Source of the DNA: Lachnospiraceae bacterium A4
Lineage (GTDB): Bacteria; Bacillota; Clostridia; Lachnospirales; Lachnospiraceae
Assembly (NCBI GenBank): GCA_000403215.2
Contig: KE159538.1
Span: 1-64,000, forward strand
Direction: 5' to 3'
Length of the DNA: 64,000 bases
Shown: positions 46,348 through 55,001 of the stretch, in pieces
Layout of the letters: each line of letters starts with the position of its first letter
Numbering within the stretch: position 1 is the stretch's first letter
The notes under the pieces: model-generated
What the model was told of the DNA's origin: nothing
The model's database searches: none
What the model saw: the letters and a program-made list of their open reading frames with translations, nothing else
Translations under genes and position numbers: made by a program

Positions 46348-49300
46348 TTAACAGCTTAATGCATAAAATTTGTATGAACCTTTGCCCGCTTTTTTTACAT
46401 CATAAAGAACCTTATCTGCCTCTTTCACCATCTTTTCAAGATCTTCCTCTGATGACAGTGCCTTCCTGCTGCTGATGCCAATAGAGCAGGAAATCTGATG
46501 CTCCTTTGGAATGTCAATTCGCTTCCCAAGCTTTTTCTGCACTGCTTTTGAGAAGCCGTCCTCCTGCCCAACCCGGTCATAAATGTCTTTCGCAAGCTGT
46601 CCTGCACAGGCTTCATCATCTGTGTAAAGTGTAATCAAAAATTCATCGCCGCCGTATCTGGTAACAAATCCTTTCTCCCCAACCTCTTTTTGAAAAATTT
46701 CTGCCATACCCGTCAGGATAATATCGCCAACACCATGCCCAAAGGTATCATTGTAGTACTTAAAATTATCTAAATCAATATACATAATCGTGATCGGCAG
46801 TCTCTTTCCTGCCTTGCGCCTGCCTCGAATCATTCTGCTGATATTCCCATAAAATCCTTCTCTGTTGTACAAACCTGTCAGCTTGTCTGTGACTGCCAGA
46901 TGATTGAGCTTATCATTCATATGCTTAATCTTATCATTTGCCTCCAGCATGTCAATCGAGCTTAATAGCTGGCGCATCAAAAATTCAAACACCGCATAAT
47001 CGCTCTCGTCGAGCAGATATCTGTTCGTCGGCGAATGCCAGTTATCCTTCATCTCGATGTAAGCCACCATGACCGCCTTGAGCGTATCGTTATAGTAAAA
47101 TGGAAGGCCCATAATCGAACACACCTTCTTTTTAGCAAACAGTGATACAATATCAAGGTAATCTGTATAATTATTATTCATCTTAGAGGTAGAAAATCCA
47201 AGTCTGTTTCGCTGGAAAAATCCTTCAATGTGCCTTTGCCTGTCGCCCTCAAAAGCATATCCTGTGTTGTTAAAAAGTTCCTCTGGTCCATTGCCGCCGC
47301 ATTTTACCAGCATCAGACGGTCAATATTAAAATTGTGCACAAAGGCATTGATTGCCGGCTTGACAAGCTCCTTCTTAGTCTTTTTGCCAATCTCAATCAT
47401 CTTCTGCCACGCAGACAGGAAATTCATGCGCTTTTGCTGTTCCTGATTTTCCTTGTATACCGAGGCATGTCTCAGTGCTTTGTCAATCTCCTGCTTCAAC
47501 TCCTCCGATAAGCAAAGACTGCGCTTCTGGAACACATACTGCACTTTTTCCAGTTCTGCCGTTAACTGCGCAACCTTTTCCTGACAGTCCTGTCTGTCAT
47601 AAAACTCTATCGCCAGCTTCAGTTGGCGTTCTGCCTCCTCATCATTGCCTAGTATCCGGCACAGACGGGCAAACTCTATCGTGTATTGTCCAAAAATATA
47701 AAACTGATTCCCTACGGACTCGTCCAGACAGCCTTCCGCCAGCTCGAAATTGGTAAAAGCCTCCTCATAGGACTGGTTCTCCATAAGCTGTAGTCCATAA
47801 ATAAAATAATAGATAAATAAATCATCATTGCACATGGTGTAATCATGCACAATTGCCTTCTCCTCCAGCACATAATCTTTATCGATCAGATGCTCAAGAA
47901 AAAGCCTTGTCTTTTCTATGTAGATTGCACATTTGAGTTCATTTCCAATATAGTGACTGCACAGTGCCAAAAGCCCCACAAGCTTCGAGATATTGCACAC
48001 TCGGAGGCTGTTCATCTTCATCTCCTTCACTATTTTGAAGGACATTTCCAGATACTCATACGCATTTTTATAGTCCTGCGTCATAATGCAGTTGATTGCG
48101 ATATTGTAGAGCGTCTCACCCACATAATCAATTCGTTCCATCTTTAAAAAGCTGGACAGCGCACAGTTATAGCAGCGAAAAGCCTTGTCATATTCCTCCA
48201 TGGCGGACGATATATAGCCAACGCCGTTGTAAATCATTGCCTCCTCATATTCATCCTTACCTTTCACCAGCTCATGACATTTCTCATAGTAATAGTTCGC
48301 CGTTTTGAAAAAACCATTTGTGGACGCAATCATGATATTGTTGCGGTACGCCTCCATCATGAAGTATTCGTTGCCAAGCGCCTTCATGACCTCGATGCCT
48401 TTATTAAAATATACAAGCCTGCTATCAATCTGGTTCTCATCGGCAAAGAGCGCTGGCTGGTTGTCATACGCATAGACATAAATGTGCGACAGATGGTTCC
48501 AAAAATGGTATTCCTCAGCCATACGCAGGACTTCCTCATCTACAGAAATATCATTTGCACAGAAAAATATATTGTGCCAGCCTGACATTTTTACCATGAC
48601 GCCCAGAAGCTTTGCGATAAAAATGTCATAATCCGACTGTTGTTTTTCTGCAATCTCAAGACATTTTCCCGCATACTTGTCCGCCTCGTCCAGTTTTCCA
48701 TTATACATGTGCGCCATGCACATAAAATAGTAATATGCATGCTCCAGGGACAAGTCTTTTGACTGGCCCCGCAGCTCTTTTAGCTTTTCACACAATAACA
48801 GCGCTTGGGAAAAATTCTGTGTGTAGATTGACACCAGCGTGTACATCTTGATAATCTCACACTTATAATCCCACGCAATCGTGATCTCCTCCACGGTGAT
48901 CATCTTATAGATAATTTCAAGATAGTAGTTTGCCTGCAAAAAATCAAGGCAGAACAGCAGATTGTTGATTTTAACGATATAGCCGTCCAGACGGTCAACC
49001 GAGAAGATAAAATCATTAAAATTGCCGTTTGGACTGCCCAGCACACCAGCGCTTGTCTCTGTCACCAGCTTTTGTTCACATATATACCGGTAAAATTTAT
49101 CCCACAACGGCTCCATGTGGGATAAAGGTACCTTCGCTTCATTGTAAGCTGCGATGACGATAATATTATGACACGCATCATCTTCAATCAGATTGTGGAT
49201 AAAATGCATGGAGGAGCCATTTGCATACTGCATATCATTCAGCAGAAAAATCACCTGCCTGTCCCCTGCAAGACGCGAGACAATATTGACAACCGCAGAG

Positions 49301-49689
49301 GCGATTTTATCCTGCTCAAACGCGACCTCATCAATCAGAAGATTCTCCTCCCGCACACACAAGCCGTTTAGAAAAAAGCTCTTAAACACGGATTTGTGCA
49401 GGCTATAGACCTTGCATTCCTCGAGAAGCCCGTCAATCTGCTCTTCCGAAAAAGGTCCAAACGCACTCCGCGCAAAATCAAGAAATGGTTCAAACACGCT
49501 GATGATATCTGACACTTTAAAATCATGCAGGCACACAAGCATGTCCGGATTCTCCTGTTCAATCTGCGCTTTCCCGCTCTCCGACAGAACAAGTGTATTG
49601 TAATGCCTCAAGAGCAGGAAATTACCATTGCCTGCATGAAGCCCCAGCCGAACCCTGTTCCGAATACTATTTTCCGCATCACTGTTCAT
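46348..49689 (-). CDS. TPR-GAF-GGDEF diguanylate cyclase with ATPase-like N terminus
   Basis: The 1113-residue protein has four parts. Residues about 1-230 resemble a STAND/AAA ATPase with a Walker B-like VIFLLNDMQYAN but no P-loop GxxxxGK, so it is degenerate or truncated. Residues about 250-700 are TPR-like helical repeats. A GAF-like domain (about 770-930) follows. The C-terminal GGDEF domain has the intact active-site RYGGDEF, so it should make cyclic di-GMP. The product-inhibition RxxD site is absent: the residues before RYGGDEF are GEKGFVT. The start at 49689 follows a GGGG site. The stop of the upstream DUF5722 gene lies 14 bases before it, so they share a transcript. Confidence 0.85.
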   Translation of the reverse strand: MNSDAENSIRNRVRLGLHAGNGNFLLLRHYNTLVLSESGKAQIEQENPDMLVCLHDFKVSDIISVFEPFLDFARSAFGPFSEEQIDGLLEECKVYSLHKSVFKSFFLNGLCVREENLLIDEVAFEQDKIASAVVNIVSRLAGDRQVIFLLNDMQYANGSSMHFIHNLIEDDACHNIIVIAAYNEAKVPLSHMEPLWDKFYRYICEQKLVTETSAGVLGSPNGNFNDFIFSVDRLDGYIVKINNLLFCLDFLQANYYLEIIYKMITVEEITIAWDYKCEIIKMYTLVSIYTQNFSQALLLCEKLKELRGQSKDLSLEHAYYYFMCMAHMYNGKLDEADKYAGKCLEIAEKQQSDYDIFIAKLLGVMVKMSGWHNIFFCANDISVDEEVLRMAEEYHFWNHLSHIYVYAYDNQPALFADENQIDSRLVYFNKGIEVMKALGNEYFMMEAYRNNIMIASTNGFFKTANYYYEKCHELVKGKDEYEEAMIYNGVGYISSAMEEYDKAFRCYNCALSSFLKMERIDYVGETLYNIAINCIMTQDYKNAYEYLEMSFKIVKEMKMNSLRVCNISKLVGLLALCSHYIGNELKCAIYIEKTRLFLEHLIDKDYVLEEKAIVHDYTMCNDDLFIYYFIYGLQLMENQSYEEAFTNFELAEGCLDESVGNQFYIFGQYTIEFARLCRILGNDEEAERQLKLAIEFYDRQDCQEKVAQLTAELEKVQYVFQKRSLCLSEELKQEIDKALRHASVYKENQEQQKRMNFLSAWQKMIEIGKKTKKELVKPAINAFVHNFNIDRLMLVKCGGNGPEELFNNTGYAFEGDRQRHIEGFFQRNRLGFSTSKMNNNYTDYLDIVSLFAKKKVCSIMGLPFYYNDTLKAVMVAYIEMKDNWHSPTNRYLLDESDYAVFEFLMRQLLSSIDMLEANDKIKHMNDKLNHLAVTDKLTGLYNREGFYGNISRMIRGRRKAGKRLPITIMYIDLDNFKYYNDTFGHGVGDIILTGMAEIFQKEVGEKGFVTRYGGDEFLITLYTDDEACAGQLAKDIYDRVGQEDGFSKAVQKKLGKRIDIPKEHQISCSIGISSRKALSSEEDLEKMVKEADKVLYDVKKAGKGSYKFYALSC

Positions 49690-49703
49690 ATCCATTACCC
49701 CGG

Positions 49704-51257
49704 CTACCAAATTATTTCAGACCAATCGCTGATTCCTATGTAAGATTTTGCCCAGTCCAAATATAAATCAGCATTCGCTCCATCCATCTCGTCATAGATT
49801 TTCTGTGAAAATGAGTCGAGCGACGAATCCATTCCCGGATCACTGTAAACTAGCAGATACATCATTTCATCTATCAGTGGATTATCCATGACCGCCGCAT
49901 AGGATGCACACAGCGCTGCTGCCTGAATCTCACTTCCCTGCGCGTTCGAGATCCCCATCTCACTCAGTATGATATGTCTGACATTTCCGTTTGTATCAAG
50001 CATCGCGGGCGTCTGCATAAAGTCGGTGAGCACAGATAAATTCTGAAATGTGACAACCTGTCCCGCCGCAACCTGCGCGGCATACGCATCGCCTTTTTTG
50101 CATCCAGACATGTCCCAGAATTTCGCATATCCCATCGGATTGGTATAGGGATGCTGCGCAACGCCCCAGTTGATATCTCCGCCCTGCTTGATCAGTGCAT
50201 TGAATTTCTCAAGAAAATCTTTCCCATCCATATACTGATAATACTCTTTGTCAGAGGGTGTCAGATTCTTATCCCAGATTTGGTCTAGGCACACATAAAC
50301 CCTCGCATTGGCATTCGTACTCATGATCGCATTGTACATCACTCTGAACGCCTGCGCATACTCCTTGATATATGTATCCCAGTCTGTCCATGCCATATAA
50401 TTCCATGTGCGGGTATTGACTTCATTTCCGATGATCCAGTTCTCTCCGCCCTTGGAGTTTGCCACATAATACTCCATATTGGCAGCCAGTGTCCTGACAC
50501 CCTCCTCATCTGACGCATTAAACATATAGTACATCGGATTTTTAATTCTGCGGGCATCCGCAGCTCTTGCATCTGCTCTCGACATCGGATGTGTCAGCGC
50601 TTCACAGTCTCCGGTATTCAAAACCTGCAATGTCTTAAACACCCAGCCAAGCTCTGGTCCGTAGGTCCCATCCATAAAAACATTATTGAATTCCTCGCCC
50701 TGTGTCGATTTCTTTGTTCTGGGATATCTCATCAATGTATTCCATGCAAGTGCCTCAGGATTCGTAATGTACATCGGCTCTGTCACCAGATGCACTGCAC
50801 CACCGCTTCTTATTCCTATGGCAAACTTTGAATATAGTCTAGTATCCTCCTGTCTGAAATTCACTGGAAACGTAAATTGTACTGTCGTCTGTGACTCATC
50901 CTGCGGCGCAGATGCTATGACATCTGTGTCAGCAGTAACATTGTATTCATAGGGCGCCATCTCAAATAAATACAGCATTCCGTCATCTGAAGCAAACAAT
51001 CCACTGCTCAGGATCGCCTCATAAGTAACCGTGCCATTTTTATCCACTGTACAGCGCACATGACGCACTTTTGCCTGCTGTAATTCGTCCATGGCATCTG
51101 TCTTGATTCCTTCTGGCACCGATATTTCAGCGTTCTCCTCCTCAAACTGCGTGTCAACAACTTCGGCGGCATAGGAGCGCGCCCCCATGCCGCCAGTCAG
51201 CATAACTGCGATCAGACAGATCATTATTGTTTGTTTCATCTCAAAAATTTTTCGCAT
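49704..51257 (-). CDS. Secreted DUF5722 protein, probable GH-A clan glycosidase
   Basis: This 517-residue product has a signal peptide (about 5-30) and, from about residue 65, a beta-rich part followed by a TIM-barrel-like domain that I assign to DUF5722. Two motifs are typical of clan GH-A glycosidases: WIIGNEVN, with N278-E279 as the predicted acid/base pair at the end of strand 4, and HIILSEMGIS, with E433 as the nucleophile at strand 7. It probably cleaves a cell-surface or dietary polysaccharide outside the cell; the substrate is unknown. The start at 51257 follows AAAAGG. It has its own promoter and precedes the GGDEF gene. Confidence 0.8.
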   Translation of the reverse strand: MRKIFEMKQTIMICLIAVMLTGGMGARSYAAEVVDTQFEEENAEISVPEGIKTDAMDELQQAKVRHVRCTVDKNGTVTYEAILSSGLFASDDGMLYLFEMAPYEYNVTADTDVIASAPQDESQTTVQFTFPVNFRQEDTRLYSKFAIGIRSGGAVHLVTEPMYITNPEALAWNTLMRYPRTKKSTQGEEFNNVFMDGTYGPELGWVFKTLQVLNTGDCEALTHPMSRADARAADARRIKNPMYYMFNASDEEGVRTLAANMEYYVANSKGGENWIIGNEVNTRTWNYMAWTDWDTYIKEYAQAFRVMYNAIMSTNANARVYVCLDQIWDKNLTPSDKEYYQYMDGKDFLEKFNALIKQGGDINWGVAQHPYTNPMGYAKFWDMSGCKKGDAYAAQVAAGQVVTFQNLSVLTDFMQTPAMLDTNGNVRHIILSEMGISNAQGSEIQAAALCASYAAVMDNPLIDEMMYLLVYSDPGMDSSLDSFSQKIYDEMDGANADLYLDWAKSYIGISDWSEIIW

Positions 51258-51326
51258 TGCAAACATCCTTTTATATCTAATTCAGTAATTTACCATTGTG
51301 CCCTTTGTGAGCAAGCTTCTATGGAT

Positions 51327-51356
51327 ATTATACCAAATCACGACTATTTCTGTCAA
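51327..51356 (-). promoter_or_regulatory. Promoter of the DUF5722-GGDEF operon
   Basis: On the minus strand consensus TTGACA (51351-51356) and consensus TATAAT (51327-51332) are separated by 18 bases. It lies between the histidine kinase stop and the DUF5722 start. Confidence 0.8.
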
Positions 51357-51372
51357 TGTTCGCATAGTATTT

Positions 51373-54003
51373 TCAATCCTTTGGCGTAATCTCAACAACA
51401 GTCGGAGTATATCTGTTGAATGCAAGAATTACTTTGAATAGATCACCATCTACGACAATCTCCATCTCTCCGTCGATCAGTTTCATCAGACTCTGTGCGA
51501 TGGAAAGCCCCAGACCATGTCCCTCCGTATTGCGCGATGCGTCCCCGCGCACAAAGCGCTCCATCAACTCCTCACCGCTGATATTCAAAGGGTACTTGGA
51601 AATGTTCCGAAACGTGATACTCACACGAGCTGACACAGCTTCCAGATTAACATAGACCCTCGAGCCTGTCTGTGCATACTTGCAGATATTGTTCATCAGA
51701 TTGTCAATAACACGCCACACATGCCGTCCATCTGCCATAATATATACTGGCTCATCGGGCTTGCTGATGATCAGCTCTAGTCCTGCCGCCGCAAGCTTCT
51801 CTTCAAACTCACCGACCGTCTGAGTCATAAACACACCGACCTCAAGCTGCTGGCTGTCAACTGCCAGATTGCCAGAAGATGCCTTGGAGGCTTCCACCAA
51901 ATCTTCAATCAGCTTTTTTAGTTTGGAGGACTGTCTGTCCAGCACTTCGAGATATTCAGCCGCCTTCTCATTGTGCAGTTCTTCTTTCGAGAGCAGATCG
52001 ACGTAGTTGATAATCGACGTGAGCGGCGTCTTGATATCATGCGACACGTTTGTGATCAGCTCCGTCTTGAGACGCTCACTTTTCATGCGCTCATCGACTG
52101 CCTTGGTCATTCCCTTGTTGATTTTATTCAGATTTTCGCCATGCTTTCTGCACTCCCAGAACATTTTCGCCGTGTTGACTTTGTACGACAGATTTCCCTC
52201 TGCCATATTCTGACTTGCCTTTTGCAGCTCATACAACTGGACGAACAGCAAACATAAAACCACGCAAAGCAGGATTTTGCCCAGAAACCAGAACAGCATA
52301 ACCGCACCCCGGTTAAACGCTAGTAAGATAAACAACTCCACAAAGGAGATTCCCCCAACGATAAACACAATCTTCCACAGCAGGCCGATATTGCAAAAAA
52401 TAAACCGAATCCCGTCACGGCACCAGCGATACACACGGTAGCAAATACTGTTCTGCCACCATTTGCCAGCTTTAAACCGTGTGCACAGGCTCAGCACATA
52501 CGCGAGTGCAGCCACTGCCATCACAACCACAAAAGCTCCGATCAGCCCTATACAGGCTTTGGCATAACGCGACATTCCTCCCTCTGCCACCACATAAATT
52601 CCCATAAAAAACAACACGGTTTCCACAATCAATACAGCGATACTAAACACATCAATCGGAATCCTGTCAATCATTGTGAGCACAATCCCGTCGGCTCCTC
52701 TGCGGTGTCCCGCCGCATAGACAAGAAATACAAATGACAGCAGCATCACGGCTAAGCTGATTCCAAGCCCCTGCAAAGGCCCCATCTCGAAGATGTCATA
52801 ATACGCCTCCACGAGCCAGCCCTTCTGATTGTACAGGCTTCCCTCCAGCTCTTTTGGAACAGCGTCTGGCACGATAGAGACTACCCAGTAGCTCTCTGTC
52901 GGAGCCTTTTTTTCAACGACCAGCGTAAAATCCTCGTTGAGATAGTATCCCTCTTTATTGATAAACAGATTTTTAGATAAACTGTCCGAGTCTATCGGGG
53001 TAAGTTCATTCCCTTGGATACTCCTGATATTGTCGAGAAGGATTTTTCCCCAATTCCTGTAATTGAACTCGGTGTTATTCAATGCTGCCAGATTGACAAT
53101 GCTTCCAATATCCATACTTCTGCCAAGAAGTTCTTCAATAGGATCTGTCTTGATGCGCTGCGCTTCCGGCTTATCCGTATGCTCTGATGAAGCTGCTTGT
53201 GTTTTTCCCAATGCCTCTTCTGGTTCCAGTGCCTCTTCTGATTCTAGTATCTCTTCTGGCTCCAGTGCCTCTTCTGGTTGTTCAGAAGAAAATTCATCCG
53301 CCCGCACAATGCCATCTCCTTGCGTCTTATCATTCAGACGGTATGCCTTTTTCTCATAATCATACTGATAATTGTAAGTCGTTTTGCCCTCTGCGCCATC
53401 ATAACACAAGGATACATTCTGCACTGGATAATAATCGCCCTCCGCGCGGTAATAAATGATGCCTTTGACAGTATCAAAACAGATTCGGTCCGCATACAAA
53501 TATGCCCATGTAGAATATTGGCTGTCCAGCTCTCTGCCATCCAACACCGCAATATCATCATACTGACCATAATACCCCATCGTCAAATTACGCCGAAACC
53601 CATTATAATCCCTAAGCACCCGACAAATATACAACTGGTCTGGATCCAACTCCTCAAGCTCACTGTCTGTCAGATTCGTTTCCAGATACGAAGCCTTATC
53701 ATGAAAATTGATGTCCTTGAGACTGTCTGACTTGATAATCCCACACTTAAAATACTGGCTGCTTAGATACTCTCTATAATTATTGATGTCAAAATCAAGA
53801 TGGTTGATTACATCAATCGAATAGTCTACGTTGACACTCTCATAAGCATCTTTTAACATCTCCGAACGTGTGCTGTTGATCATCGAGCTATCCATGATCC
53901 CTACCAGGACACAGATTCCCATCACAGCACATCCCATCGCTGCAATGATACATATTACCCATGCAGCAGATTTTGCGAGCATGGACTCTCTTAACTTTTT
54001 CAC
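51373..54003 (-). CDS. Large membrane histidine kinase (HisKA/HATPase)
   Basis: The 876-residue kinase has an N-terminal membrane anchor (about 12-38), a large extracytoplasmic domain (about 40-410), several membrane segments (about 415-590), then a HAMP-like linker and a HisKA domain with NVSHDIKTPLTSI (H near residue 665), and an ATPase domain ending with RNTEGHGLGLSIAQSLM. The extracytoplasmic part includes a Glu/Pro-rich repeat (see 53212-53279). It is a TCS kinase cognate to the OmpR regulator encoded just upstream at 54126-54818. The GTG start at 54003 follows AAAGGGTGA. A long perfect hairpin lies between the two genes. Confidence 0.88.
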   Translation of the reverse strand: MKKLRESMLAKSAAWVICIIAAMGCAVMGICVLVGIMDSSMINSTRSEMLKDAYESVNVDYSIDVINHLDFDINNYREYLSSQYFKCGIIKSDSLKDINFHDKASYLETNLTDSELEELDPDQLYICRVLRDYNGFRRNLTMGYYGQYDDIAVLDGRELDSQYSTWAYLYADRICFDTVKGIIYYRAEGDYYPVQNVSLCYDGAEGKTTYNYQYDYEKKAYRLNDKTQGDGIVRADEFSSEQPEEALEPEEILESEEALEPEEALGKTQAASSEHTDKPEAQRIKTDPIEELLGRSMDIGSIVNLAALNNTEFNYRNWGKILLDNIRSIQGNELTPIDSDSLSKNLFINKEGYYLNEDFTLVVEKKAPTESYWVVSIVPDAVPKELEGSLYNQKGWLVEAYYDIFEMGPLQGLGISLAVMLLSFVFLVYAAGHRRGADGIVLTMIDRIPIDVFSIAVLIVETVLFFMGIYVVAEGGMSRYAKACIGLIGAFVVVMAVAALAYVLSLCTRFKAGKWWQNSICYRVYRWCRDGIRFIFCNIGLLWKIVFIVGGISFVELFILLAFNRGAVMLFWFLGKILLCVVLCLLFVQLYELQKASQNMAEGNLSYKVNTAKMFWECRKHGENLNKINKGMTKAVDERMKSERLKTELITNVSHDIKTPLTSIINYVDLLSKEELHNEKAAEYLEVLDRQSSKLKKLIEDLVEASKASSGNLAVDSQQLEVGVFMTQTVGEFEEKLAAAGLELIISKPDEPVYIMADGRHVWRVIDNLMNNICKYAQTGSRVYVNLEAVSARVSITFRNISKYPLNISGEELMERFVRGDASRNTEGHGLGLSIAQSLMKLIDGEMEIVVDGDLFKVILAFNRYTPTVVEITPKD
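53212..53279. repeat. 18-base tandem repeat inside the kinase gene
   Basis: About 3.8 copies of an 18-base unit encode the hexapeptide pattern EEALEP / EEILES / EEALEP / EEALGK in the extracytoplasmic part of the kinase. Copies differ by a few bases. The tract lengthens or shortens in steps of six residues without breaking the frame. Confidence 0.8.
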
Positions 54004-54030
54004 GAAACATCACCCTTTTTTACCCTTCTT

Positions 54031-54092
54031 AGGAACTGTGATGAAATTACTTATGACAAGTAATTGTCATGAGTAATTTCATCACAGTTCCT
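54031..54092. repeat. 29-bp hairpin between response regulator and kinase genes
   Basis: AGGAACTGTGATGAAATTAC and following bases to 54059 pair with 54064-54092 across a GTAA loop; the only deviation from perfect pairing is one G-U position. The hairpin fills most of the spacer between the regulator gene, which ends at 54126, and the kinase gene, which starts at 54003. It has no T run on the minus strand, so it is not a typical terminator. A role in differential expression of the two genes or an origin as a small mobile repeat are both possible. Confidence 0.8.
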
Positions 54093-54125
54093 TATATACA
54101 TTGTTTGTTCTTTTTGCGATACCAG

Positions 54126-54818
54126 CTATTTTTCCAGCTTATATCCACGTCCCCAGACAGATTTCAGATATCTAGGCTCTGCCGGATTGTACTCAAGCTT
54201 CTCCCGCAAATGCCTGATATGAACTGCCACAGTGTTCTCTGTACCATATGGACTGTCATTCCATACAGCCGCATAAATCTGTGCCGGTGAGTAGACTTTT
54301 CCCGGGTTTTCCATAAGAAGCTTGAGGATATCATACTCTGTCGGTGTCAGCGCCGCTTTTTCCCCGTCCAGCGTCACCTCCTTGGTGCGGTCGTCAAGCT
54401 CGATGCCGCCGATCGTCAGCGTCTCACTTGCTTTTGTCATCATACCGCTCCCAAGCTGCATATAGCGCCGAAGCTGAGATTTCACCCGCGCCTGAAGCTC
54501 TACTGGGTTAAACGGCTTTGTCACATAGTCATCTGCGCCGATATTGAGCCCCAGCACCTTATCCGTGTCCTCGCTCTTTGCTGTCAGCATGATGACAGGC
54601 ACATTACTCTGCTCTCGAAGCTTTACCATCGCGGTGATGCCATCCATCACAGGCATCATGATATCCATGAGCACCAGATGGATTTCCTCTCTCGAAAGTA
54701 TCTCCAAAGCCTCCTTTCCATTGTAGGCTTCGTACACTTGATATCCCTCGGTCGTCAAATAGATACGCAAAGCCGACACAATATCCTTCTCATCATCACA
54801 CACCAGTACGTTGTACAT
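54126..54818 (-). CDS. OmpR-family response regulator
   Basis: The 230-residue regulator has a receiver (about 1-120) with CDDE near residue 8, phosphoacceptor D52 in VLMDIMMP, and the KPF lysine segment, followed by a winged-helix Trans_reg_C domain (about 130-230) ending GYKLEK. It should control genes with the kinase at 51373-54003, which follows in the same direction. The start follows GGGGAGAG. A promoter is seen at 54884-54912. Confidence 0.93.
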   Translation of the reverse strand: MYNVLVCDDEKDIVSALRIYLTTEGYQVYEAYNGKEALEILSREEIHLVLMDIMMPVMDGITAMVKLREQSNVPVIMLTAKSEDTDKVLGLNIGADDYVTKPFNPVELQARVKSQLRRYMQLGSGMMTKASETLTIGGIELDDRTKEVTLDGEKAALTPTEYDILKLLMENPGKVYSPAQIYAAVWNDSPYGTENTVAVHIRHLREKLEYNPAEPRYLKSVWGRGYKLEK

Positions 54819-54883
54819 GTTCTCTCTCCCCGGTTCGTTTTTTCATTCAGCAGGAAAAATCGCGCTCCTCCCTGCATGTAAAA

Positions 54884-54912
54884 AGTATAGCTGATATATC
54901 ATTAAGTTCCAA
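54884..54912 (-). promoter_or_regulatory. Promoter of the OmpR/kinase operon
   Basis: On the minus strand TTGGAA (54907-54912) and TATACT (54884-54889) are separated by 17 bases, about 65 bases upstream of the regulator start. Confidence 0.7.
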
Positions 54913-55001
54913 TTGGGTAAATGTTTAAGATTTCATTAAGACGATAGCATTTGACGCTGTCCTGCTCCTCAGAAAAGCAGACAGCTATTTTTTAACATAA
55001 A

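Noticed and set aside
54957-54995. Hairpin GCTGTC-TGCT with AGCA-GACAGC followed by TTTTTT on the plus strand, as terminator of the STM operon
   Set aside because: The T run is on the plus strand, while the STM genes are read on the minus strand, where the hairpin is followed by GTCAAATGC. It is not a convincing terminator for them.
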